64,000 bases of DNA from Terebella lapidaria (GCA_949152475.1 OX424570.1:7428181-7492180); one strand, 5' to 3'. Positions 46,538 to 55,534 are shown, counted from the first letter of the stretch. Notes: a model not told the origin generated them from the letters alone. Translations and numbers: made by a program.

Positions 46538-47000
46538 TTTTGTTTGAGTAAATCAATTAACAGTTTTCCAATGGTTGAGCAAATCAATTAGCAGTTTTCA
46601 GAACAGTTTGCCAAGAGAAGTGACATATGTTGAGTATAGATAATTAACAGTTAATGAATTCAATTGTTTTTGATATGCGTATCTGACACTGAGTAAAACA
46701 ATTAGCAGTTAGTTGATTGACAAACATAATTAACGTTTGAAGTTATATTTTCTGAAGTATGCTAAAATAAGTAATTTTCAAAATGGTATTACTGCGGTGC
46801 TTTCCAGCAATAGATTCTTAGGCAGAGATTTTATTAGGCATGAAATTGTTTTTTGAAACTGAAGATGTGTCAAATTGACTTGCATTGCTTCAGGAGACTT
46901 CAAATAAAATGAGATGAAATAAAAACAAAATGAACTGAAAAACAAAATATTTATAAAATGTGTTTTGACCCTTACAATATGCTAGGCACGGGCTAAGTAT
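46538..47000 (-). other. Non-coding 5' leader of unit 1 up to the unit 1/unit 2 junction
   Basis: AT-rich sequence upstream of the TATA box containing repeated CAATTAGCAGTT/CAATTAACAG words. It ends at the head-to-tail junction with the 3' end of unit 2, at GTTTTGGAGAG (47001). No coding frame. Because the units are in tandem, the 3' end of the upstream unit lies directly ahead of this promoter. Confidence 0.6.
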
Positions 47001-47109
47001 GTTTTGGAGAGAATAAAAAATGCACTGGCACAAGATGATTGTAAGAGTAACACATAACATAAAACAGCAATAAAAATTCAATGAGCGACATTGAACAAAT
47101 TTTGTTGGA

Positions 47110-49383
47110 TTATTTAAGTCTGCTTCTGACTAAAAGTTCTTTAAGGTTTTGATGCTTTTTGTAAGCTGTTGCTATTTTAATATCACCATCAGTATTTTTG
47201 TTGAGTTGTTTCATATGCTTTTTAACAATTTGGGCCGAAAGAGCACCTGTTTTTGAGAAGGGTACTATATACACCAGGTCGAATTTATTTTTACTTTTGT
47301 TCAAAGGGTCATACTTTGTAAATTTTTGAACGTTGAGGCCATGAGGTTCGAAAGTGCCTAGAGTGTCAATCCAACAATATTCCCTTTCAAGTCGCCATTG
47401 TTTGTTTAAAAGTTCATCACCAAGATCGGAAACCTGTTCAATTGGTAAAAGAGAAAAACATTCGATGGAAAATTCAGTTTTGCTGTGAAATTTAGATAGA
47501 TGACTGTATAATGCATTTTCCTCATTGCAGCTAGTTATTGCAGCACGGTGACGATTGTTTCTGAATTTGAGTGACTTACCGGTTTCACCTACGTATTGTT
47601 TTTCGCAAAGCTTACAAGTGTATAGATAAATTATATTTTCTGAGTTGCAATCCAAAGCTGAGTTGATTGAGTAGGTTTGTTCAAAAACTGATCCTGAGAA
47701 ATTTTGACAATTTGGAACTAAATGACATGTCTGACATTGTCTAGAATTACAAGGTTTTGAGCCAGATGAGCTGGAAGTGGGCAATTGAAAATCAGCACCT
47801 AGTCTTTCCTCACTGTTTAGAATTCTCAATGTTTCATTCTTTATTTTGCGAAGCCAACGTTTCGAAAGTGCCTTGAATAATGTTTTGCAAGCTGATTCAA
47901 CATCATCTGGATATGAGCAAATTTGGAAAAATCGAAAAACTTGGGACTTGATTAGTCCTTTATAAGTGTGCTTTGGATGAAAAGAGAGCTTATGCAGCAA
48001 CTGATGAGTATCCGTTGGTTTGAAGAAAACTTTTGCTTCTAAAGTGTTTTCTTTGCTCCTGAACAAAGTAGTATCCAGAAAATTAACTGAATCAGTACTA
48101 ATTTCAGCTTTGAACTTGATTGATGTCCTATGAGAATTGAATATTTCGAGAAACTGATTAAATTTGGAAATGCCATGTGGCCAAATGAGGAAAATGTCAT
48201 CTAAATACCTATAATAGCAATCTGGTTGGAATGGACACTTTTGCAATGCTTGCTTTTCAAATTCAGCCATATATATATCTGCATAATGAGGTGCATATTT
48301 CTGACCCATGGCTGTACCTGAAACTTGTAGGAATGTCTTACCGTCAAATTCAAAGTCATTACATTTAAGTGAAATTTCCAATAATTCTATTATACCTTTG
48401 AATAGTTCATTGTTTTTCAGAGTCGGGAATGCATTTTTAAGTGCTTGGATACCTTCTTCGTGATTTATATTAGTATACATACTTTCAACATCTAAAGTGA
48501 TTAGTAAAGAATTTGGATCTAGTTCAAGCCCTCTAAATTTATCTAAAAAGTCATACGTGTTTTTTATATATGACGGATGCTTATTTGCTTGATCTTTTAT
48601 ATATGAATCAATATACATAGCTACTTTTTCAGATTCACTGCTGCAGTCAGAAACAATTGGGCGCCCTGGAGGCGTTACATTTGGAATTGGCCAGGAGTCT
48701 TTGGGTTTATGAATTTTAGGTAGCATATAAAATCTTCTTTGACGAGGGCGTTCTGGTGGTAAAAGAAATTGGAATACTTTTTCAGAAAGGCATCCAGAAC
48801 TGCGTAATCCTTTTAAAATTTTTGTTATTTTTTCTGAATTTTCTAGGTAAAGGGGAGTGTCAATTTCTCTGTAATGAGCTGGATTGTATAATTGACGAAG
48901 GCCTTCATTAATATAATTTTGCCTATCCATAATTACGACTGCACTACCTTTATCTGCTTTTTTGATTACCAAGTCTACGTTATTTTGTAAATCCTTTATA
49001 GTTTTATATTCCATTTTCGTTAGGTTTTTGGTTTCTGGTTGAATTTTCAGATTTTCAATTTCTTTAGATATTGCCGAAATGCAATCTAAAACAGGCTTGT
49101 CAATCATGGAACTGGGTGGAGTCCAGGTAGATTTTGGAGTGAATTTTGATCTATTTGTAAATGAATTTGGACGGTGAGAAAAATAATTATGAAGTTTGAG
49201 TTTTCTACCAAAATCTTGCACAGCTTGTTCAATTGGATCCAATGTTATTTTGGGTGTGGGAACAAATGTCAAACCACGATTTAGAAGAGCGATTTGTGTG
49301 TCCGAAAGTGTAAATTTGGAAAGGTTTACAACATTATTAGTCGTACTGGAGTTCGGTGGACTCTCAGAATGATTTAGTTTAAA
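47110..49383 (-). CDS. Penelope-like reverse transcriptase with GIY-YIG endonuclease (ORF2, unit 2)
   Basis: It is six residues shorter than the unit 1 copy, lacking a NYSK-containing stretch between RT and endonuclease plus small changes near the Cys-rich segment (RQCQTC). RT motifs A (LDVESMYTNI), B (GTAMGQKYAP) and C (RYLDDIFLIW), and the endonuclease blocks YVGETGKSLKFR and REYCWID are intact. Two substitutions distinguish it from unit 1: DKFRGLE for DKVRGLE and VTPPGR for VMPPGR. Entry is presumed by -1 frameshift at 49377-49383. This copy could encode an active enzyme; activity is inferred only from motif integrity. Confidence 0.92.
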   Translation of the reverse strand, partial: FKLNHSESPPNSSTTNNVVNLSKFTLSDTQIALLNRGLTFVPTPKITLDPIEQAVQDFGRKLKLHNYFSHRPNSFTNRSKFTPKSTWTPPSSMIDKPVLDCISAISKEIENLKIQPETKNLTKMEYKTIKDLQNNVDLVIKKADKGSAVVIMDRQNYINEGLRQLYNPAHYREIDTPLYLENSEKITKILKGLRSSGCLSEKVFQFLLPPERPRQRRFYMLPKIHKPKDSWPIPNVTPPGRPIVSDCSSESEKVAMYIDSYIKDQANKHPSYIKNTYDFLDKFRGLELDPNSLLITLDVESMYTNINHEEGIQALKNAFPTLKNNELFKGIIELLEISLKCNDFEFDGKTFLQVSGTAMGQKYAPHYADIYMAEFEKQALQKCPFQPDCYYRYLDDIFLIWPHGISKFNQFLEIFNSHRTSIKFKAEISTDSVNFLDTTLFRSKENTLEAKVFFKPTDTHQLLHKLSFHPKHTYKGLIKSQVFRFFQICSYPDDVESACKTLFKALSKRWLRKIKNETLRILNSEERLGADFQLPTSSSSGSKPCNSRQCQTCHLVPNCQNFSGSVFEQTYSINSALDCNSENIIYLYTCKLCEKQYVGETGKSLKFRNNRHRAAITSCNEENALYSHLSKFHSKTEFSIECFSLLPIEQVSDLGDELLNKQWRLEREYCWIDTLGTFEPHGLNVQKFTKYDPLNKSKNKFDLVYIVPFSKTGALSAQIVKKHMKQLNKNTDGDIKIATAYKKHQNLKELLVRSRLK
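49374..49383 (-). promoter_or_regulatory. Putative -1 frameshift site UUUAAAC-UAA (unit 2)
   Basis: This has the same geometry as in the other units: ORF1 ends SHLN-stop, with the last two sense codons UUA AAC forming the slippery heptamer with the preceding U. The ORF2 frame opens only about 27 nt upstream of this point, so the overlap is minimal, as expected of a frameshift junction rather than an independent gene. Confidence 0.78.
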
Positions 49384-50920
49384 TGACTGAGCCAGAATTT
49401 CAACATTTCATTGGCCGTTTGTTCAGTCCAATGAATGTTATCTGGTTGTGTAGAGAACTTGATAGGATCCAACTGTTTAACAACTGTGAGATTGCTGAAA
49501 CGTGAAATCATGTCATCCAAAGCCCTGTTAATCATATCCAAGTTGCGTTTCTCTACAGACGGAAGATTGTCTGAGTAGTTAATTTTTGGAATAAGAATTT
49601 TGGAGTGGGGGAAGATTCGGAAAGCAGAGCTGAGCATATTCCTCAGCTCTGGAATTGAAGTAACACTTGGTTTGGAGCTTCGATTGTTCAGGCCAACACT
49701 TAAGATTAAGTTTTTGGGGGCATCAAATGACTTTTTACAGGCCGTGAACATCATTCTGAGATGGTTGAACAAAGCTCCAGGATAAGACACAACTTGGATA
49801 TCACTGACGGGGGATTTGGTGATGCGAGAGAGGTTAGAAGAGCCGAGGACGACAGTGGTGGAGGTTAGTTTAGGAAGGGCCCAAAGAGTTTTGGGCCCTC
49901 TGATAGTGGAAGGAGATACATGGAAAGTGGTGTTAGGAGAGTTTTTAGGAGAGGCAAAGCGAGAGCGTTTGCCTTTAGGTAGAGAGGAGGGTGAGAGTTC
50001 AGGAGAAGAAGGAGAGCGCAGACGCCGTTTGGGCGTGGCACTAAGGCGGTTATCAGGAGAAGAGCGAGAGAGAGGTGGCCAATCATCAGATGATGAGAGG
50101 CAAGGAGGATTAGAGAGAGTGTCAAGGAGTTGGAAGCGGTTAGAAGTGGACACAGAGGGAAGGGTTTTAGGGAGGGTGTTATTTGAGGATGGAGGTATAG
50201 AGCGAGAGGGTTTAGTATTGTTAGTAGGAGAGTTGGCACGTTTTAGGTCCATTAGGAGGCGGCCAAAGAAATTAGAGCCTTGACCATGACGATTAACACC
50301 CCAGTGGCTGTCAGGAACTGGATGGACAATGTGACACCCTTCAGGTAGACCCATCAGAGTGTCACGGAACAATTTGCAAGAATTAAACTTAACTTGAAGA
50401 AGTTGACGCATGATTCCATTTTTACTTTTATGCCAGAACGGGGACAGGCTAGGAATTTCACTAGCCAAACGTTTAGCCACTCCTGCATGGGGAGCCCTAA
50501 GGATCCGATTGGCTAGGTGTTGACAGTCATGGTACCGGGCTTTGTGATACTGATAGATGTGCTCAAGGCTAGGGATCTCATACCACGATAGGATATAATA
50601 CATGGGAAGAAATTACTAAGTGGGTGTTTGTGACCTTTAACCTCACAAGTCTGAGGTTTTGATTGAGAGGTAGAATTTGGAATAGGGGAATTTGAAAGAG
50701 TGGAGCTTTTGAATTTCTGGATGGTGGAAGCCTGAAGTTTTTTGCCGAAATGAGATTTAGCCTGCTGGATGACGACAGCTACCGAATTTGCAATGTCCGA
50801 ATCAGATAAACCTAAAGAGGAAATGTGGACCAAAAGGTTTTGAATTGAGCTCTCGTAGTGTTCCACCAATTGTTCGGTCACGTTTTGTACCCAATTTTGA
50901 TTGATTTTGGAGATGTTTGA
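49374..50920 (-). CDS. NADAR-SGNH protein (ORF1, unit 2; broken once)
   Basis: It contains the N-terminal helical segment, the NADAR blocks, the Ser/Pro-rich basic linker and a complete SGNH-like domain. Unlike unit 1, the C-terminus is native: after LDPIKF comes STQPDNIHWTEQTANEMLKF, supplying the DxxH block (DNIHW) expected of SGNH hydrolases, and the protein ends WLSHLN at the slippery site. The frame is broken once in the NADAR domain, so this copy yields no intact ORF1 product. In other retroelements SGNH-like esterase domains occur in CR1 LINE ORF1 and in some giant Penelope-like elements of rotifers, so this domain has precedent; NADAR is the unusual partner. Confidence 0.8.
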
Positions 50921-51089
50921 TCAGAGGACCAGAACAAGCAGGTTTGATGAAGTCATCCAGGTGTTGTTGTTTTTTACTGAAAGCCCTGGTGACTTGGCCT
51001 TGAGACTGCTGGAGCATTAGTGAAAGATGGTGAAAGCATTGAAGAAGAGTGTAAAAAGAACGGAAGTGAGGAGGTTTGGAAAGAGCCAT
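50802..51089 (-). CDS. Short leading ORF (ORF0, unit 2)
   Basis: It is identical in translation to the unit 1 copy (MALSKPPHFRSFY start, about 95 residues) and overlaps the ORF1 frame, which opens at about 50920. Role unknown: it may provide the translation start for ORF1 or act as an upstream regulatory ORF. Confidence 0.5.
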   Translation of the reverse strand: MALSKPPHFRSFYTLLQCFHHLSLMLQQSQGQVTRAFSKKQQHLDDFIKPACSGPLIKHLQNQSKLGTKRDRTIGGTLRELNSKPFGPHFLFRFI

Positions 51090-51300
51090 GATACGTTTCA
51101 GCAATTAATTTTGAAAGTATTAAAACCAGAACGTAATTGATTTGGATGATAAAACCGAAGGATAAAATTATAAAAATAAAAACAATTGTATAAAATGGAA
51201 ACAAAACGTTTGAAGAAGCCTGAAGGCAAAGATATGGTCAATAATCTGACCAGATCTAAAACAAAACAAAATAATACAAAACAATATAAAAAAACGGTTA

Positions 51301-51400
51301 CTCACAATGTACTCTGCCTGTTGCACGACCGGTTTCGGAGTTGAATCCTTTGTCAAGTGCTGAAGTCTAAGGAACCTACTGTGGTTGCAGTATTTATAGG
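51301..51400 (-). promoter_or_regulatory. 5' control region: TATA box, hammerhead-like motif, donor-like site (unit 2)
   Basis: TATAAATA at about 51391-51398 on the minus strand, hammerhead-like core at 51357-51329 and a GTGAGT donor-like site just beyond, in the same spacing as unit 1. The ribozyme-like core begins only a few bases past the start site predicted from the TATA box, so it would sit at the 5' end of the transcript, the position known for Penelope-like hammerheads. Confidence 0.5.
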
Positions 51401-51425
51401 AAATATTGGCTTGTGCCAATGTCAA

Positions 51426-51898
51426 TTTTGTTTGAGTAAATCAATTAACAGTTTTCCAATGGTTGAGCAAATCAATTAGCAGTTTTCAGAACAGTTTGCC
51501 AAGAGAAGTGACATATGTTGAGTATAGATAATTAACAGTTAATGAATTCAATTGTTTTTGATATGCGTATCTGACACTGAGTAAAACAATTAGCAGTTAG
51601 TTGATTGACAAACATAATTAACGTTTGAAGTTATATTTTCTGAAGTATGCTAAAATAAGTAATTTTCAAAATGGTATTACTGCGGTGCTTTCCAGCAATA
51701 GATTCTTAGGCAGAGATTTTATTAGGCATGAAATTGTTTTTTGAAACTGAAGATGTGTCAAATTGACTTGCATTGCTTCAGGAGACTTCAAATAAAATGA
51801 GATGAAATAAAAACAAAATGTACTAAAATGAACTGAAAAACAAAATATTTATAAAATGTGTTTTGACCCTTACAATATGCTAGGCACGGGCTAAGTAT
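51426..51898 (-). other. Non-coding 5' leader of unit 2 up to the unit 2/unit 3 junction
   Basis: This has the same sequence as the unit 1 leader apart from a 10-bp length difference near 51820. It contains no coding frame and ends at the junction with the unit 3 3' end at 51899. Confidence 0.6.
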
Positions 51899-52007
51899 GT
51901 TTTGGAGAGAATAAAAAATGCACTGGCACAAGATGATTGTAAGAGTAACACATAACATAAAACAGCAATAAAAATTCAATGAGCGACATTGAACAAATTT
52001 TGTTGGA

Positions 52008-54296
52008 TTATTTAAGTCTGCTTCTGACTAAAAGTTCTTTAAGGTTTTGATGCTTCTTGTAAGCTGTTGCTATTTTAATATCACCATCAGTATTTTTGTT
52101 GAGTTGTTTCATATGCTTTTTAACAATTTGGGCCGAAAGAGCACCTGTTTTTGAGAAGGGTACTATATACACCAGGTCGAATTTATTTTTACTTTTGTTC
52201 AAAGGGTCATACTTTGTAAATTTTTGAACGTTGAGGCCATGAGGTTCGAAAGTGCCTAGAGTGTCAATCCAACAATATTCCCTTTCAAGTCGCCATTGTT
52301 TGTTTAAAAGTTCATCACCAAGATCGGAAACCTGTTCAATTGGTAAAAGAGAAAAACATTCGATGGAAAATTCAGTTTTGCTGTGAAATTTAGATAGATG
52401 ACTGTATAATGCATTTTCCTCATTGCAGCTAGTTATTGCAGCACGGTGACGATTGTTTCTGAATTTGAGTGACTTACCGGTTTCACCTACGTATTGTTTT
52501 TCGCAAAGCTTACAAGTGTATAGATAAATTATATTTTCTGAGTTGCAATCCAAAGCTGAGTTGATTGAGTAGGTTTGTTCAAAAACTGATCCTGAGAAAT
52601 TTTGACAATTTGGAACTAAATGACATGTCTGACATTGTCTAGAATTACAAGGTTTTGAGCCAGATGAGCTGGAAGTGGGCAATTGAAAATCAGCACCTAG
52701 TCTTTCCTCACTGTTTAGAATTCTCAATGTTTCATTCTTTATTTTGCGAAGCCAACGTTTTGAATAGTTACGTTTCGAAAGTGCCTTGAATAATGTTTTG
52801 CAAGCTGATTCAACATCATCTGGATATGAGCAAATTTGGAAAAATCGAAAAACTTGGGACTTGATTAGTCCTTTATAAGTGTGCTTTGGATGAAAAGAGA
52901 GCTTATGCAGCAACTGATGAGTATCCGTTGGTTTGAAGAAAACTTTTGCTTCTAAAGTGTTTTCTTTGCTCCTGAACAAAGTAGTATCCAGAAAATTAAC
53001 TGAATCAGTACTAATTTCAGCTTTGAACTTGATTGATGTCCTATGAGAATTGAATATTTCGAGAAACTGATTAAATTTGGAAATGCCATGTGGCCAAATG
53101 AGGAAAATGTCATCTAAATACCAATAATAGCAATCTGGTTGGAATGGACACTTTTGCAATGCTTGCTTTTCAAATTCAGCCATATATATATCTGCATAAT
53201 GAGGTGCATATTTCTGACCCATGGCTGTACCTGAAACTTGTAGGAATGTCTTACCGTCAAATTCAAAGTCATTACATTTAAGTGAAATTTCCAATAATTC
53301 TATTATACCTTTGAATAGTTCATTGTTTTTCAGAGTCGGGAATGCATTTTTAAGTGCTTGGATACCTTCTTCGTGATTTATATTAGTATACATACTTTCA
53401 ACATCTAAAGTGATTAGTAAAGAATTTGGATCTAGTTCAAGCCCTCTAACTTTATCTAAAAAGTCATACGTGTTTTTTATATATGACGGATGCTTATTTG
53501 CTTGATCTTTTATATATGAATCAATATACATAGCTACTTTTTCAGATTCACTGCTGCAGTCAGAAACAATTGGGCGCCCTGGAGGCATTACATTTGGAAT
53601 TGGCCAGGAGTCTTTGGGTTTATGAATTTTAGGTAGCATATAAAATCTTCTTTGACGAGGGCGTTCTGGTGGTAAAAGAAATTGGAATACTTTTTCAGAA
53701 AGGCATCCAGAACTGCGTAATCCTTTTAAAATTTTTGTTATTTTTTCTGAATTTTCTAGGTAAAGGGGAGTGTCAATTTCTCTGTAATGAGCTGGATTGT
53801 ATAATTGACGAAGGCCTTCATTAATATAATTTTGCCTATCCATAATTACGACTGCACTACCTTTATCTGCTTTTTTGATTACCAAGTCTACGTTATTTTG
53901 TAAATCCTTTATAGTTTTATATTCCATTTTCGTTAGGTTTTTGGTTTCTGGTTGAATTTTCAGATTTTCAATTTCTTTAGATATTGCCGAAATGCAATCT
54001 AAAACAGGCTTGTCAATCATGGAACTGGGTGGAGTCCAGGTAGATTTTGGAGTGAATTTTGATCTATTTGTAAATGAATTTGGACGGTGAGAAAAATAAT
54101 TATGAAGTTTGAGTTTTCTACCAAAATCTTGCACAGCTTGTTCAATTGGATCCAATGTTATTTTGGGTGTGGGAACAAATGTCAAACCACGATTTAGAAG
54201 AGCGATTTGTGTGTCCGAAAGTGTAAATTTGGAAAGGTTTACAACATTATTAGTCGTACTGGAGTTCGGTGGACTCTCAGAATGATTTAGTTTAAA
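52008..54296 (-). CDS. Penelope-like reverse transcriptase with GIY-YIG endonuclease (ORF2, unit 3)
   Basis: The 725-residue part after TFVPTP keeps the NYSK stretch and has the RQCQTC form of the Cys-rich segment. Motif C reads YWYLDD instead of YRYLDD; the catalytic aspartates are unchanged. GIY-YIG endonuclease blocks are intact. There is no promoter because the unit is 5'-truncated, so expression would depend on readthrough. Confidence 0.92.
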   Translation of the reverse strand, partial: FKLNHSESPPNSSTTNNVVNLSKFTLSDTQIALLNRGLTFVPTPKITLDPIEQAVQDFGRKLKLHNYFSHRPNSFTNRSKFTPKSTWTPPSSMIDKPVLDCISAISKEIENLKIQPETKNLTKMEYKTIKDLQNNVDLVIKKADKGSAVVIMDRQNYINEGLRQLYNPAHYREIDTPLYLENSEKITKILKGLRSSGCLSEKVFQFLLPPERPRQRRFYMLPKIHKPKDSWPIPNVMPPGRPIVSDCSSESEKVAMYIDSYIKDQANKHPSYIKNTYDFLDKVRGLELDPNSLLITLDVESMYTNINHEEGIQALKNAFPTLKNNELFKGIIELLEISLKCNDFEFDGKTFLQVSGTAMGQKYAPHYADIYMAEFEKQALQKCPFQPDCYYWYLDDIFLIWPHGISKFNQFLEIFNSHRTSIKFKAEISTDSVNFLDTTLFRSKENTLEAKVFFKPTDTHQLLHKLSFHPKHTYKGLIKSQVFRFFQICSYPDDVESACKTLFKALSKRNYSKRWLRKIKNETLRILNSEERLGADFQLPTSSSSGSKPCNSRQCQTCHLVPNCQNFSGSVFEQTYSINSALDCNSENIIYLYTCKLCEKQYVGETGKSLKFRNNRHRAAITSCNEENALYSHLSKFHSKTEFSIECFSLLPIEQVSDLGDELLNKQWRLEREYCWIDTLGTFEPHGLNVQKFTKYDPLNKSKNKFDLVYIVPFSKTGALSAQIVKKHMKQLNKNTDGDIKIATAYKKHQNLKELLVRSRLK
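54287..54296 (-). promoter_or_regulatory. Putative -1 frameshift site UUUAAAC-UAA (unit 3)
   Basis: This is the third copy of the slippery heptamer with an adjacent UAA stop at the ORF1/ORF2 junction, in the same frame relation. Confidence 0.75.
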
Positions 54297-54819
54297 TGAC
54301 TGAGCCAGAATTTCAACATTTCATTGGCCGTTTGTTCAGTCCAATGAATGTTATCTGGTTGTGTAGAGAACTTGATAGGATCCAACTGTTTAACAACTGT
54401 GAGATTGCTGAAACGTGAAATCATGTCATCCAAAGCCCTGTTAATCATATCCAAGTTGCGTTTCTCTACAGACGGAAGATTGTCTGAGTAGTTAATTTTT
54501 GGAATAAGAATTTGGGAGTGGGGGAAGATTCGGAAAGCAGAGCTGAGCATATTCCTCAGCTCTGGAATTGAAGTAACACTTGGTTTGGAGCTTCGATTGT
54601 TCAGGCCAACACTTAAGATTAAGTTTTTGGGGGCATCAAATGACTTTTTAAAGGCCGTGAACATCATTCTGAGATGGTTGAACAAAGCTCCAGGATAAGA
54701 CACAACTTGGATATCACTGACGGGGGATTTGGTGATGCGAGAGAGGTTAGAAGAGCCGAGGACGACAGTGGTGGAGGTTAGTTTAGGAAGGGCCCAAAGA
54801 GTTTTGGGCCCTCTGATAG
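54287..54819 (-). pseudogene. ORF1 C-terminal fragment (SGNH-like domain only, unit 3)
   Basis: The frame enters at the 5' truncation point within RGPKTLWALPKL and covers the SGNH-like domain: VVLGSSNLSRI, SYPGALFNHL, SVGLNN and DNIHWTEQ, ending WLSHLN. The NADAR domain and linker are missing because of truncation. Small substitutions distinguish it from units 1 and 2 (for example TAFKKS for TACKKS). Confidence 0.8.
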
Positions 54820-55014
54820 GTTAGTCATTTTATTTTCAAGGTCAGAATACAAAATGGCTTAGATCTCGCTTATTATCAAATTTACAGCTTAGGGGTCCAT
54901 AGTGAACATATAGGAAATGATGTATGCTGAATATTTTGGTGATCTAGAATTTGACCTTTGATCTCATTTTCAAGGTCAGAGAACAAAATGGCTAATATAT
55001 CGCTTATTATCATC
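54820..55014 (+). repeat. 134-bp satellite, right-hand part
   Basis: Two diverged satellite units resume after the Penelope-like array, with TTTTCAAGGTCA, ATCTCGCTTATTATC, TTTACAGCTTAGG and AACATATAGGAAATGAT words matching 40257-40748. This joins the two sides of the interrupted inverted-repeat element. About 40 bp of a unit is missing at the junction, so the nested insertions involved a small target deletion. Confidence 0.75.
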
Positions 55015-55020
55015 TTTACA

Positions 55021-55528
55021 TCTGCCCCTGATGACGCCAGTGTGTCTTTGGATAAACTATTTGGTCGGGCTTTGTTTCTATTGCAAAATGTTGTATTTTA
55101 CGTTTCTTATTGGCATCATCAAAATTTGATTGTATTGGTGGTAATAGATTGATACTTACATTTATACCACTGAGTCGGTGTCACTGCTGGCGGACGTTAA
55201 ATCTGTCCCCGAGGATACCATCAACTCAGTAGCCTTCGGGCTTGTGATTGGGTACTTTTGTACTTGTCATGTATCTATTCCATGGGGTTAGATTCGGATT
55301 TCTAAATTATTTTCATAGGTTGTTGGGCAGTTGTATACTAATTCCATCTGGTGTACAGTAGAAACAACTACATTTAACACATTGTCTGCCCCTGAAGACG
55401 CCAGTGTGTCTTTGGATAAACTGTGTGGTCGGGCTTTGTTTGTTTCTATTGCAAAATGTAGTATTTTACGTTTCTTATTGGCATCATCAAAATCTGATTG
55501 TATTGGTGGTAATAGATTGATACTTACA
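55021..55528 (+). mobile_element. 508-bp element with 140-bp terminal direct repeats and 6-bp target duplication
   Basis: The left repeat 55021-55160 and right repeat 55385-55528 both run from TCTGCCCCTGA to TTGATACTTACA. They flank a 224-bp non-coding spacer. The host satellite supplies TTTACA on both sides (55015-55020 and 55529-55534), a clean target duplication. It is too short to code. The structure resembles a miniature terminal-repeat retroelement (TRIM) or a dimer of a small element; the ends lack TG...CA, so the family is open. Related copies occur near 8420, 11160 and 26130. Confidence 0.6.
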
Positions 55529-55534
55529 TTTACA

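Larger units (their letters stand above)
41805..47000 (-). mobile_element. Penelope-like retroelement, unit 1 (complete length)
   Basis: On the minus strand: a 5' region with TATA box, hammerhead-like motif and donor-like site; short ORF0; ORF1 with NADAR and SGNH domains; ORF2 with Penelope RT and GIY-YIG endonuclease; and an approximately 110-bp 3' end beside (GTAT)n. The repeat phrase GTTTTGGAGAG at 41805, 47001 and 51899 marks head-to-tail junctions, with periods of 5196 and 4898 bp. Most of the difference is a 289-bp LINE fragment inserted in this unit's ORF1. Tandem units with a truncated leading copy are characteristic of Penelope-like elements. These elements are neither LTR retrotransposons nor viruses. 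Confidence 0.9.
47001..51898 (-). mobile_element. Penelope-like retroelement, unit 2 (complete length)
   Basis: It has the same organisation as unit 1, without the LINE fragment. It differs from the neighbours by only scattered substitutions and a few small length changes over 4.9 kb, so the array arose very recently. ORF1 is broken once inside the NADAR domain; ORF2 is open throughout. It is joined head-to-tail to unit 1 on its 3' side and to the truncated unit 3 on its 5' side. Confidence 0.9.
51899..54819 (-). mobile_element. Penelope-like retroelement, unit 3 (5'-truncated leading copy)
   Basis: It retains the 3' end, all of ORF2 and the last part of ORF1; identity to unit 2 stops at 54819, where satellite-related sequence begins. 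A 5'-truncated copy placed upstream of complete tandem copies is the arrangement that gives Penelope-like elements their LTR-like ends. No promoter region remains in this unit. Confidence 0.9.

Noticed and set aside
41805-54819. LTR retrotransposon or retrovirus
   Set aside because: RT motifs with a GIY-YIG C-terminus, no gag, protease or integrase, and head-to-tail tandem organisation identify a Penelope-like element.
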